A model generated the notes under the pieces. That model searched no databases, had not been told where the DNA came from, and was given only the letters and a program-made list of their open reading frames with translations. Below are positions 1-7,549 of a stretch of DNA of 55,461 nt, piece by piece. Source of the DNA: a virus; IMG/VR virus record IMGVR_UViG_3300010413_000040, positions 1-55,461 of that record; one strand, 5' to 3'. Made by a program: the position numbers and the translations under genes. Positions within the stretch are counted from its first letter, which is position 1; every line of letters starts with the position of its first letter.

Positions 1-405
1 AGGCGAGGCCAGGCCCGGCGAGGCGAGGCCGGGCCCGGCGAGGCGCGGCGAGGCAGGCGAGGCAGGCAGGGCACGGCAGGGCATGGCAGGGCGGGGCAAG
101 GCCGGGCTTGGTTTGGCATGGCAAGGCTGGCGAGGCAGGCAAGGCGAGGCAGTCGTGGCTTGGCGGGGCATGGCATGGCCTGGCAGGGCAAGGCGCGGTG
201 GGGCTGGGCAAGGCGTGGCAGGCATGGCCCGGCATGGCGCGGCGAGGCGGGACAGGGCGGGGCACGGCTGGGCATGGCAAGGCTGGCGAGGCAGGCAAGG
301 CGAGGCAGTCGGGGCTCGGCATGGCGGGGCTGGGCTAGGCCAGGCGTGGCAGGTTGGGTTCGGCTTGGCAAGGCTGGGCTTGGCCCGGTAAGGCAAGGCG
401 CGGCA
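1..405. repeat. GGCNN pentamer array 1
   Basis: The sequence is an almost unbroken run of degenerate five-base units of the form GGCNN, with occasional four-base slips. It is strongly G-biased on the + strand and runs off the left edge of the window. Within it a 41-bp direct repeat occurs at 115-155 and 271-311, 156 bp apart. Long ORFs run through it only because the unit avoids stop codons; they translate into low-complexity Ala/Arg/Gly/Trp peptides. No gene is called here. Two related arrays follow at 1208-1374 and 1625-1860. Confidence 0.85.
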
Positions 406-413
406 GACATGAT

Positions 414-447
414 GCTGGCGGTAAGTGCCGCCAGCAATATTTTCTTT
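414..447 (+). terminator. Rho-independent terminator
   Basis: An 8-bp perfect stem (GCTGGCGG at 414-421 with CCGCCAGC at 428-435) closes a 6-nt loop and is followed by a T-rich tract at 438-447. It separates the repeat array from the ParB-like gene and would stop transcription arriving from the left. Confidence 0.65.
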
Positions 448-483
448 CTCTAACGTTCGCATAGGCGGACAAGGAGTTGTGTT

Positions 484-1197
484 ATGGCTAAGGCCAAATC
501 TAGTGTAATCACGATGTCACTGTCTGAACTTGTGGAGGACATGGAATTGTACCCGCGGCATGCTGTTGACAATGCACATGTCGCTTCTCTCGTGTTGGCG
601 ATGGAATCCGGCAGTCAATTGCCGCCGATCGTCGCTGACAAGAAATCCAAACGGATCACTGATGGATGGCATCGGGCCAGGGCCTATGCGCGAATACATG
701 GCCCAACGGCGACTGTAGAGGTCGAACTAATCGACTATGCATCAGAAGCAGATATGATTTTTGATGCAGTGCGACGTAATTCTGCTCACGGTCGCAAGCT
801 CGATTCAATGGATCAAACGCGGTCCATCCACATGATGGAAAAACGAGGCTTGCAATCGATTCAAATCGCGGCTGCCTTGAATGTGCCAGAGAAACGGATC
901 GAGAAGCTGCGGATCAAAGTCGCGAGCAGCCGATCATCCGGGATTGCTACGGTTCCAGGCACGAAGTCGATCACGTTGAAGCGATCGTGTTCTCACATGG
1001 CCGGCAAATCATTGACAGCCGATCAAGTAAAAGTGCACGATTCGGCGCCTGGAACCAGCTATCTATTGGTTTCACGACAATTGCGAGAGGCACTGCGAGT
1101 TGAACTAGTGAATCTCGACGATGAGCGACTGGTGGAAGAACTTTGTGCTCTGCGTGACGCACTGAATGAGTACTTGGAGCAGCTTTGTGCTGCTTGA
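484..1197 (+). CDS. ParB/Srx-like nuclease-fold protein
   Basis: This 237-residue protein resembles phage ParB/sulfiredoxin-fold proteins. The N-terminal third has the expected order: a short strand around residues 8-20, a region proposing alternatives (residues 40-50) and the signature D-G-W-H-R at 60-64, equivalent to the DGxHR motif of the family. A helix-turn-helix-like stretch at about 118-140 (IQIAAALNVPEKRIEKLRIK) fits DNA binding, as in ParB. The C-terminal ~90 residues are unfamiliar. AAGGAG at 470-475 sits 8 nt before the ATG. Such proteins commonly lie beside DNA methylases and terminase genes in phages, as here; the exact role (nuclease, regulator or ParB-like CTPase) cannot be decided. 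Confidence 0.75.
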   Translation: MAKAKSSVITMSLSELVEDMELYPRHAVDNAHVASLVLAMESGSQLPPIVADKKSKRITDGWHRARAYARIHGPTATVEVELIDYASEADMIFDAVRRNSAHGRKLDSMDQTRSIHMMEKRGLQSIQIAAALNVPEKRIEKLRIKVASSRSSGIATVPGTKSITLKRSCSHMAGKSLTADQVKVHDSAPGTSYLLVSRQLREALRVELVNLDDERLVEELCALRDALNEYLEQLCAA

Positions 1198-1207
1198 GGT
1201 TTAGGTC

Positions 1208-1374
1208 TGGGCAAGGCGTGGCAAGGCCAGGATGGGCTCGGCGGGGCGTGGCAGGCAGGGCACGGCAAGGCAGGGCGAGGCCGGGCCAGGCGCGGCATGG
1301 CCTGGCATGGCGCGGCGCGGCGAGGCAGGCGAGGCAAGGCGCGGCTTGGTGTGGCAGGCGAGGCAAGACATCGC
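1208..1374. repeat. GGCNN pentamer array 2
   Basis: This is a second GGCNN array filling the gap between the ParB-like gene and the next small gene. Its right part (1284-1334) matches 1805-1855 of array 3 over 51 bp with one mismatch, so both arrays end in a common module just before a gene start. The whole intergenic gap is repeat; nothing else was seen in it. Confidence 0.8.
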
Positions 1375-1406
1375 GGATATGAAACATGAAAGGTGTGGCG
1401 AATGAA

Positions 1407-1610
1407 ATGAAAACCTACACGAAAACAAAGCTACTGGCATATTACAAAGAGCTCGGAAAAACGCCGCCTAAGTGGGTGTTGGAGGCGCCGGAGAATGCGT
1501 TATTCAATCAAGGCTTGACACCATACGGTCACGTTCCGCTGTATATCAAGGGGATGCCTGCACCGAAAGCACAACCTGATGTTGTATCAATCGACTTTCC
1601 GGACGCTTAG
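1407..1610 (+). CDS. Small hypothetical protein
   Basis: A 67-residue protein, starting MKTYTKTKLLAYYKELGK, of unknown family. I chose the ATG at 1407 over the in-frame ATG at 1386 because AAAGGTG at 1389-1395 is placed to serve 1407 and the residues before it look uncoded. It has a basic N-terminal half and an acidic end and no visible membrane segment. It is isolated between two pentamer arrays, so it may have been separated from the ParB-like and methylase genes by array insertion. Confidence 0.55.
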   Translation: MKTYTKTKLLAYYKELGKTPPKWVLEAPENALFNQGLTPYGHVPLYIKGMPAPKAQPDVVSIDFPDA

Positions 1611-1624
1611 AGAAGGCTGGCATT

Positions 1625-1860
1625 GTAGGCGTGGCACGGCCGGGCATGGCTCGGCAGGGCGCGGCCAGGCGCGGCCAGGCGTGGCAGGCGTGGCAGGCGT
1701 GGCTTGGCGCGGCAAGGATAGGCAAGGCAAGGCTAGGTTTGGCGAGGCGCGGCGAGGCCGAGCTCGGCGCGGCTGGCTTGGCATGGCTTGGCGAGGGCCG
1801 GTTTGGCCAGGCGCGGCATGGCTTGGCATGGCGCGGCGCGGCGAGGCAGGCGAGGTGCGG
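1625..1860. repeat. GGCNN pentamer array 3
   Basis: The third GGCNN array occupies nearly all of the gap before the methyltransferase gene. It shares the 51-bp right-end module with array 2 (here 1805-1855). An open frame runs from 1631 through the array into the methyltransferase gene, but the low-complexity peptide it encodes is judged not to be part of the enzyme. The remaining 60 nt to the GTG start contain the ribosome binding site. Confidence 0.8.
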
Positions 1861-1921
1861 ACAAACAACTCTCCCAAAACCCAACCCACTTGTTACACTA
1901 TGGATAGCAAAGGAGGTGCCA

Positions 1922-3091
1922 GTGACATTGCAGGTAGAGACAGTGCCGATTGACAGCGTGAGTCCTGATCCGGCGAACACGATGAACCATCCACCGCGGA
2001 ACATCTCTGCCATTGAGGGATCGCTGAAGCGGTTCGGACTTCGTAAGCCGATCGTCGTCGATAGCAACGGGGTCATCAGGGCCGGCAATGGGACATGGCA
2101 GGCAGCCAAGAATCTCGGCTGGCAAACAATTGATGTTGCACGGACTAATCTCGCTGGTTCCGAGGCAACGGCCTATTCCATCGCTGACAATCGCACGGCT
2201 GAACTGGCGGAATGGAACGAGGAGTTACTGGCTAGACTCTTGCCGGAGATGGATTACGAGTTGCAACTCGCTACCGGATTTGATGAGGACGATCTGAAAG
2301 AGTTGTTCGCTGAACAATTGAACAACACGGACAGCGAGATAGATCGTGAACCACTTATCGATAAGGCCGGAGAACTTCAGAGGAAATGGAAGGTTGAGTT
2401 GGGCCAATTCTGGCAAATTGATCGGCACCTTGTATATTGCGGGGATGCTCTTGACTGGTCTTACGAAGCAGATGGAGTTTGCACCGATCCACCGTATGAC
2501 ATGAGTTGCGAAACGATTCGAACGGTCGTCCGTCAATATGCAAAAGTAGCAGCTGTTATCTGTACGGGACGCCAGGCATTCAATTTAGCGAGGGATGGAT
2601 GGGAATATGCAATGGACTTATGTTGGAGTCATAAATCTCCACGATCAATCAACACGAAGCGTACGCCATTGTTCTACCACGCGAATGTTGTCGTGATGAA
2701 TCTGGGCGGAAACAAGACCGACTGGACGCGACCGAGGCCAAATTACGGCAGTCTATTACATCACGAATACGAGGACTGGGGAGGCCACGGCCAAGGCAAG
2801 TCGCCGAACTTATTCGCAGAAATTATGGAAGGATTTCCCTGGGAAACGATGGCTGATCCTTTCGCCGGAACGCTTGCGACACTTATTGCGGCTCACAAAC
2901 AAGGCAGAACATTCATTGGATGCGAAAAAGAGCCAAAAATGCTGGCGGTAGGGCTTGAACGTTGCAGCCTATTGTGTCCTAAGGTGTTGACAGACAAGCA
3001 GTTGAGTCGGTATAATGCGGGAAAGCTTGCTGGTGGTCAGCAAGCGATCCCGAAACATGCTCGAACTGTGAAGGAGTCCGAGAATGTCTGA
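1922..3091 (+). CDS. ParB-like domain / DNA methyltransferase fusion
   Basis: This 389-residue protein joins a ParB/Srx-fold domain (about residues 1-130; GVIRAGNGTWQAAK near 40-53, then the ADNRTAEL segment typical of phage ParB-methylases) to an amino-methyltransferase domain. The catalytic DPPY is at 189-192 and the SAM-binding DPFAG at 312-316. This order (IV before I) is that of beta-class adenine-N6 or cytosine-N4 DNA methylases. I start at GTG 1922 because AGGAGG at 1911-1916 lies 5 nt upstream; the longer frame back to 1631 reads into repeat. It probably methylates phage or host DNA, protecting against restriction or marking packaging sites. Target sequence and base cannot be read from sequence. 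It overlaps the next gene by 8 nt. Confidence 0.85.
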   Translation: MTLQVETVPIDSVSPDPANTMNHPPRNISAIEGSLKRFGLRKPIVVDSNGVIRAGNGTWQAAKNLGWQTIDVARTNLAGSEATAYSIADNRTAELAEWNEELLARLLPEMDYELQLATGFDEDDLKELFAEQLNNTDSEIDREPLIDKAGELQRKWKVELGQFWQIDRHLVYCGDALDWSYEADGVCTDPPYDMSCETIRTVVRQYAKVAAVICTGRQAFNLARDGWEYAMDLCWSHKSPRSINTKRTPLFYHANVVVMNLGGNKTDWTRPRPNYGSLLHHEYEDWGGHGQGKSPNLFAEIMEGFPWETMADPFAGTLATLIAAHKQGRTFIGCEKEPKMLAVGLERCSLLCPKVLTDKQLSRYNAGKLAGGQQAIPKHARTVKESENV

Positions 3092-3872
3092 AGCTATTTT
3101 AGCGGAATCGTTGCCGAAAGGAATTAAGTCAACCAAGATAGCGTGGACGGACACCACGCTCAATTTTTGGATCGGCTGCCAGAAGATCAGTCCTGGCTGT
3201 AAGAACTGCTACGCCGAGCGGATTGTCAGAGATCGGATGGGTCGCGAGCACTGGGCCACATCGCCACGATGGCGGACGAAAGCGGCATGGGATGATGCCT
3301 ATCGCTACAACCGAATCGCCAAGAATGCTGGGCGTCGAATCATGGTATTCGCCAACGACATGTCTGATTGGGCTGAAGATCATCCCGATGTCAATCGTTG
3401 GCGATGGGACATGTGGCGGGTGATCAAGGAATGCCGCTGGCTTGACTGGCAGCTACTGACAAAAAGAGCCGATCGCATCGCAAGATGCTTGCCAGCGGAC
3501 TGGAATGATGGATACCCGAACGTCTGGCTTGGTGTTTCGATCGAATCGGATGATTATTGCTGGCGAGCTGATAGGCTCCGGGAAGTAAATTCTGGAATCA
3601 GATTCATCAGTTATGAACCGGCATTAGGTCCGCTCGATAGCCTCGATCTAGCTGGTATTGACTGGCTGATCATCGGCGGAGAATCAGGACCGCATTATCG
3701 GCCGTTCGATCACAATTGGGCTCGGGAGCTACGAGTACGATGCGCCCTGTCGAACACAGCATTTTTCTTCAAGCAATCAGCTGCCATCAGGACAGAGATG
3801 GGGATAGAACTTGATGGGGCAATCGTCAGGGAATACCCAAAAGTGATGTCAGATCTAGTAGGTGTGGGATAG
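3084..3872 (+). CDS. DUF5131 (phage Gp37/Gp68 family) protein
   Basis: The 262-residue protein has the hallmarks of the DUF5131/Gp37-Gp68 family: W-T-D/T near residue 21, then C32, C39 and C42 in IGCQKISPGCKNCYAE, resembling the three-Cys cluster of radical-SAM-like proteins. Family blocks follow: FANDMSDWAED, LLTKRADR, NVWLGVSIES, FISYEPALGP and IDWLIIGGESG. The biochemical role of the family is not settled; members recur next to phage ParB and methylase genes, as here. The ATG overlaps the end of the methylase gene. It is full length for the family, so an intact metal-binding, possibly nucleic-acid-modifying, enzyme is likely. Confidence 0.85.
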   Translation: MSEAILAESLPKGIKSTKIAWTDTTLNFWIGCQKISPGCKNCYAERIVRDRMGREHWATSPRWRTKAAWDDAYRYNRIAKNAGRRIMVFANDMSDWAEDHPDVNRWRWDMWRVIKECRWLDWQLLTKRADRIARCLPADWNDGYPNVWLGVSIESDDYCWRADRLREVNSGIRFISYEPALGPLDSLDLAGIDWLIIGGESGPHYRPFDHNWARELRVRCALSNTAFFFKQSAAIRTEMGIELDGAIVREYPKVMSDLVGVG

Positions 3873-3874
3873 TA

Positions 3875-4507
3875 ATGGCTGCCACCATAGAGAACAGGAC
3901 GAACGGCGCCGACATCGCGAAGATGTCTGCGATGCAGCAGAAATTCTGCCTGGAGATGTTGGCGGACGAGAAATACAACGCCACGGAGGCTGCCAGAAAG
4001 GCAGGATATTCTCAGCCGAATACGGCCGCTTTCAAACTCTTAGCCAATCCCGCTATCAAGCGGTATCTAGGCAAGGCCAAGCGACTCAGGGAAGAGCGGA
4101 CACAGCTTACAAGCGACGACATTTGGCGGCAGTTGCATCGTGCGATATTCTTCGATCCGGCAGAAGTTTTCGAGAGTGCCGGCAGGGGATGGTGGATACT
4201 GAAGGCACTGAATGACATCCCGGTCGAAATTCGCCAGCTCATTGAAGAGATTCACATCACTACGCGGCAAGTGACGGTTCCGATTCGGGATGCGACCAGC
4301 GGGCACGTCACGGGGACGAAAGTCATCGACATGCCGTTGCCACGGCTGAAGTTCATCAGCAAGAGCGGTGCACTTGCAACAGCGGCCAAGCACAGCATAC
4401 CTCAGCAGGTCGAGGTGAGCATCGACTACGAAAAGCTGTACCGATCCAACCGCGACGAACCCAACGAGATCGAAGGGGAGATTCTCAAGATTGAAAGGGG
4501 TGAATGA
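3875..4507 (+). CDS. terS: Terminase small subunit
   Basis: A 210-residue protein whose first 75 residues match small terminases: MQQKFCLEMLADEKYNATEA followed by ARKAGYS and ANPAIKRYL, a helix-turn-helix that binds the packaging site. A middle helical oligomerisation part and an acidic tail (residues 180-210, likely TerL contact) follow. It begins 2 nt after the DUF5131 gene and is two genes upstream of the large subunit. In tailed phages the small subunit recognises concatemeric DNA and hands it to the large subunit at the portal. Confidence 0.88.
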   Translation: MAATIENRTNGADIAKMSAMQQKFCLEMLADEKYNATEAARKAGYSQPNTAAFKLLANPAIKRYLGKAKRLREERTQLTSDDIWRQLHRAIFFDPAEVFESAGRGWWILKALNDIPVEIRQLIEEIHITTRQVTVPIRDATSGHVTGTKVIDMPLPRLKFISKSGALATAAKHSIPQQVEVSIDYEKLYRSNRDEPNEIEGEILKIERGE

Positions 4508-4510
4508 AGC

Positions 4511-4729
4511 ATGAGGATTAGTACATCCGAGGACATGGCGGCATTCATCCAGGAAACGCTGTATCCAGATGCTGATAGGATGTTGGCGATAGTGAAGGAA
4601 CATGGCTGGTGGAAAAGGGATCGGCTGGCCCACATGAGTGCACGATGGATGCTGATTCATCTAATCCGAATGGAGACTTCCGACCAAGAATGTCATGCCC
4701 GCATTGTTCAGAAGTGTCGCAAGCGGTGA
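4511..4729 (+). CDS. Small hypothetical protein
   Basis: A 72-residue protein between the terminase subunits with no recognised family. It is amphipathic and helical, rich in Met, Trp and Arg, and lacks a signal or membrane segment. It starts 3 nt after terS and ends in TGATG, overlapping a possible start of the next frame at 4729. The placement suggests an accessory packaging or regulatory role, but nothing in the sequence shows one. It also overlaps the zinc-ribbon gene called from 4690. Confidence 0.5.
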   Translation: MRISTSEDMAAFIQETLYPDADRMLAIVKEHGWWKRDRLAHMSARWMLIHLIRMETSDQECHARIVQKCRKR

Positions 4730-4974
4730 TGTGTCTCAAATATGGTGGCGATATCTACAAATGTGCGGCATGCGGTTCTACTTGGTCCAAGAGGTATCGT
4801 CATCGGGACATGGGTGTAGGAACTAAGAAAAAGGTGTGTGCCCGATGTGGCGAAGTGCGAGAGCACGAGGATCTCACCTATCATAGCTTGTGGTGTCATT
4901 GCGATTTGGATGAGGATTGTGATCACGGTCTGTGCGATGATTGCCTGTGCGAAGTGTTAGATGGCGATGGATAA
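4690..4974 (+). CDS. Zinc-ribbon protein
   Basis: This Cys-rich 94-residue protein starts MSCPHCSEV and has CPHC paired with CAAC about 25 residues later, then CARC and a C/H/D-rich tail (WCHCDLDEDCDHGLCDDC). Two zinc-binding modules are likely. I start at ATG 4690 so that the first CxxC is included; the frame is open back to 4609, and the ATG at 4729 would lose half the first ribbon. It overlaps the terL start by 14 nt. Zinc ribbons next to terminases can mediate DNA or protein contacts, but no specific function is claimed. Confidence 0.6.
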   Translation: MSCPHCSEVSQAVMCLKYGGDIYKCAACGSTWSKRYRHRDMGVGTKKKVCARCGEVREHEDLTYHSLWCHCDLDEDCDHGLCDDCLCEVLDGDG

Positions 4975-6448
4975 CATCGTAGTCGATCCGATTGAATTTG
5001 CTCGGGTTCACTGGCCGGACATACGCTTTTACAAGCAGCAGCAGGACATCATCTATTCTGTAGTAGAGAACGATGAGACGGTGGTGCCAGCTGGTAATGA
5101 ACTGGGCAAAGACTTTGTAGCGGCATTCATCATTCTCTGGTTCTTCTGCAGCCGCCTTCCCGCCCGAATCGTAGCTACCGGTCCAAGTGAAAGACAAGTC
5201 GAGGACGTGCTATGGGGGGAAATCAAGCGATTCGTCGACACGTCAAAGTACAAACTTCCCGTAGTCTATTCTCATATGCTCTTGAGGCGAACGAGAAGAG
5301 ACGGATCCATCGTGCCAGCCTGTGAAGTACGGGGACAGGTGGCACAAAAGGGCGAATCATTACTTGGTAGACATACGCCGCGGGGACTGGGTGGATTGCC
5401 GATGACCATGGCAGTATTCGATGAAGGTTCTGGAATCGACGATATGCCGTATCAGTCGAGTGACACCTGGGCACATCGCAAGCTCATAATTGGTAACCCG
5501 CGGCCCTGCACGAATTTCTTTTTCCATGCAGTGCAAAGTGGTGACAAGCGATCTCCGGCGAACAATCATTATTGGCGCAAAGTAATCAGGATACGAGCAG
5601 ATGACAGTCCGAACGTTAGGGCGGGGCGGGCCGGACTGCAAAAGATACTTGTGCCTGGGTTAGTCACTTGGGAAGATTATCAGAAGCGGCGTGCCCAGTG
5701 GGGACGAGAACAACAGGCATGGGGGCTCGATGCAGAATTCTACGAAGGTCCCGAACTCAAGCTTTTCCCGGCCGAATGGCTCAATCGGGCCGAGGCGGCA
5801 GCTGACGGCGGTGTGAAGCCGAAGGGACGAATTACTATAGGTAGCGATCCAGCGGAGGGCGGCGACAGCACGGTGTGGGCAGTCGTCTGCGAGAACGGAC
5901 TGCTTGAACTGGTGAGCATGAAGACTCCGAATACGGCGGTCATCAGCAACTGGACGCTCGGACTGATGCGAAAATGGCATGTGCAGCCCGAGGATGTCTA
6001 TCTGGATCAAGGTGGTGGCGGGAAGGAACATGCTGACTATCTTCGGGAAAAGGGATATCCTGTACAGACGGTGGCCTTCGGCAAGCCGGTGAACGCGGAC
6101 GGCGGAATGGTGACGTTTTGGGAGAAGCGGGACATGCGGGAACAAGGCTACGGCTACAAGAATCGTCGGGCCCAGATGTACGATCTCATCAGTCAGAGAT
6201 TGAATCCCGACAACGGTTCCCCGTTCGCTATAGGCAGGGAACACGCGGAACTGCGGCGGCAACTCAGCCCCATTCCCCGCTTGTACGATGGAGAGGGTAG
6301 AATGTATTTGCCTCCGAAGAGGAAAGTGCCTCACAGCAACGTGCAGACGATGATCGACTTATGTGGTCATAGTCCGGACGAGGCGGATGCATTGGCCTTG
6401 GCGGTATACGGGTTGTCACAGGAGCGATTCGAGATAGGGCCGATTTAG
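4961..6448 (+). CDS. terL: Terminase large subunit
   Basis: This 495-residue protein is the packaging motor: an ATPase plus an RNase H-fold nuclease. The Walker A-like loop is GNELGKD at 45-51 (a variant P-loop), and Walker B with the catalytic acid is MAVFDE, D154-E155. The nuclease domain has GSDPAEGGDS (D296), YLDQGGGGKEHADYL about 50 residues later, and DEADALALAVYG near 470-480, together giving the acidic triad. The length is normal. The weak ribosome binding site and the overlap with the zinc-ribbon gene suggest translational coupling. It docks on the portal encoded downstream. Confidence 0.92.
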   Translation: MAMDNIVVDPIEFARVHWPDIRFYKQQQDIIYSVVENDETVVPAGNELGKDFVAAFIILWFFCSRLPARIVATGPSERQVEDVLWGEIKRFVDTSKYKLPVVYSHMLLRRTRRDGSIVPACEVRGQVAQKGESLLGRHTPRGLGGLPMTMAVFDEGSGIDDMPYQSSDTWAHRKLIIGNPRPCTNFFFHAVQSGDKRSPANNHYWRKVIRIRADDSPNVRAGRAGLQKILVPGLVTWEDYQKRRAQWGREQQAWGLDAEFYEGPELKLFPAEWLNRAEAAADGGVKPKGRITIGSDPAEGGDSTVWAVVCENGLLELVSMKTPNTAVISNWTLGLMRKWHVQPEDVYLDQGGGGKEHADYLREKGYPVQTVAFGKPVNADGGMVTFWEKRDMREQGYGYKNRRAQMYDLISQRLNPDNGSPFAIGREHAELRRQLSPIPRLYDGEGRMYLPPKRKVPHSNVQTMIDLCGHSPDEADALALAVYGLSQERFEIGPI

Positions 6449-6459
6449 GAGCAAATATC

Positions 6460-6801
6460 ATGAAGAAAGAGATACTGACTGATAAGGACATAGGACGCAC
6501 ATATTATAGGGCACCACATCTGTATCGATCTTCTCCAAGTGAATTGATGATAGCAACGCGGGCTATGGTAGTAGTTAAGGGTTCGGAGGGGCGTTTGTTT
6601 CTTGTACCACTTTATTGTCCCACCAGGAGCGACGAGCATGGCGATCCTATAGTTGATCTGTATGAATTAGAGGAGATAGATCTATATGATACCATTGAAG
6701 AGGCGATGGAAAATGGAATTGACTCAACAAGAAACCGAATAGCATCGATGATGACGGCGATACGAGAAGTGGAGACGTGGCTGGAGCAGCGGCCGAAATG
6801 A
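6460..6801 (+). CDS. Hypothetical protein
   Basis: A 113-residue soluble protein of unknown family, with a beta-rich first half (MVVVKGSEGRLFLVPLYCP) and an acidic helical second half (YELEEIDLYDTIEEAMENGI). It starts 11 nt after terL with GGAG upstream and ends in an ATGA overlap with the next gene. Its position between terminase and portal suggests a structural or accessory role. Confidence 0.55.
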   Translation: MKKEILTDKDIGRTYYRAPHLYRSSPSELMIATRAMVVVKGSEGRLFLVPLYCPTRSDEHGDPIVDLYELEEIDLYDTIEEAMENGIDSTRNRIASMMTAIREVETWLEQRPK

Positions 6802-6980
6802 ACGACGGAGAAGACGAAAATCTGAACGATCGAAGCGAAGCCTATCAGTTGGCTCTAGAGGAATACTACGAGCGACAGCGCGAGATGCGGGAGGACTGGG
6901 AATACGAGGAGGAACTGCGGAAGAAGCGGCCTGATGGGCCTTGGGCGGATTTGATGCGGCGAGTGGGGAGGTTGATATAG
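6798..6980 (+). CDS. Small charged hypothetical protein
   Basis: A 60-residue, very charged, probably helical protein (EYYERQREMREDWEYEEELR). The ATG at 6798 overlaps the stop of the previous gene (ATGA), which favours it over the GTG at 6777. No family is recognised. It could be a small scaffold-like or connector accessory peptide, but this is a guess from charge alone. Confidence 0.5.
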   Translation: MNDGEDENLNDRSEAYQLALEEYYERQREMREDWEYEEELRKKRPDGPWADLMRRVGRLI

Positions 6981-7000
6981 CAATAAAAGGGAGCGAAAAG

Positions 7001-7549
7001 ATGACTGAACAGAAAATATCGAAGGTAGAACTAGATGTACTAGCGATCAAGGCCGATATCGCAGCATTGCGAGATTTCGTTGAGAATTTGGAGGGATACA
7101 AGGAATGGAATAAGCGCACGGCTCATCTATCATCAGTAATTGAGAAATTGACGGTACAACTTAACAAAGATACGGCCCTCAAGTCGTTATCTACCGCTGT
7201 GTTAATGATGAACGATGAACTTTCGACGTTTCGTACCAGCTATCAGTCTGCATTCAAAGAATTCAGAAAGACATACAAAGATATGTCGGAAGAAGACAGA
7301 TTACCGTCCGCAAAGCAATTGCGGCACATGGTGAGCAATGGTGGAATAGAAGAGATTGAAGAAACGATGACTAGACTGCGAAAGGAATTGATTAGCCTAG
7401 AAACAATCTATGTACTGGCAAAAATGCCTTGGTTGGTAAACGGGAGCGAGAAAGAAGAAAGCGAAAATGCCACGGAAAACAAAACAAGCCGATCCCGTAC
7501 TAAACATCAATCGCGAAAGCATGCCGGAATCACAGCGCACGGCGACTGA
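7001..7549 (+). CDS. Coiled-coil hypothetical protein
   Basis: A 182-residue protein dominated by heptad-like helices (KVELDVLAIKADIAALRDFV; IEEIEETMTRLRKELISLE). The ATG at 7001 is preceded by GGGAGCG; the frame is open further upstream but without such a site. The last ~28 residues are polar and lie over the start of the portal gene, an 83-nt overlap. Function is unknown; coiled-coil proteins at this position can be scaffold or head accessory proteins. Confidence 0.6.
   Translation: MTEQKISKVELDVLAIKADIAALRDFVENLEGYKEWNKRTAHLSSVIEKLTVQLNKDTALKSLSTAVLMMNDELSTFRTSYQSAFKEFRKTYKDMSEEDRLPSAKQLRHMVSNGGIEEIEETMTRLRKELISLETIYVLAKMPWLVNGSEKEESENATENKTSRSRTKHQSRKHAGITAHGD

Noticed and set aside
83-453. 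Overlapping ORFs of about 76-111 codons in array 1
   Set aside because: They are stop-free only because of the GGCNN unit; the products are low-complexity Ala/Arg/Gly/Trp with no ribosome binding sites.
1631-1921. N-terminal extension of the ParB-methylase reading frame
   Set aside because: The extension is translated repeat; a strong ribosome binding site and GTG at 1922 give a normal protein.
3862-4215. 117-codon ORF overlapping terS
   Set aside because: It lies in a different frame over a clear small terminase with its helix-turn-helix.
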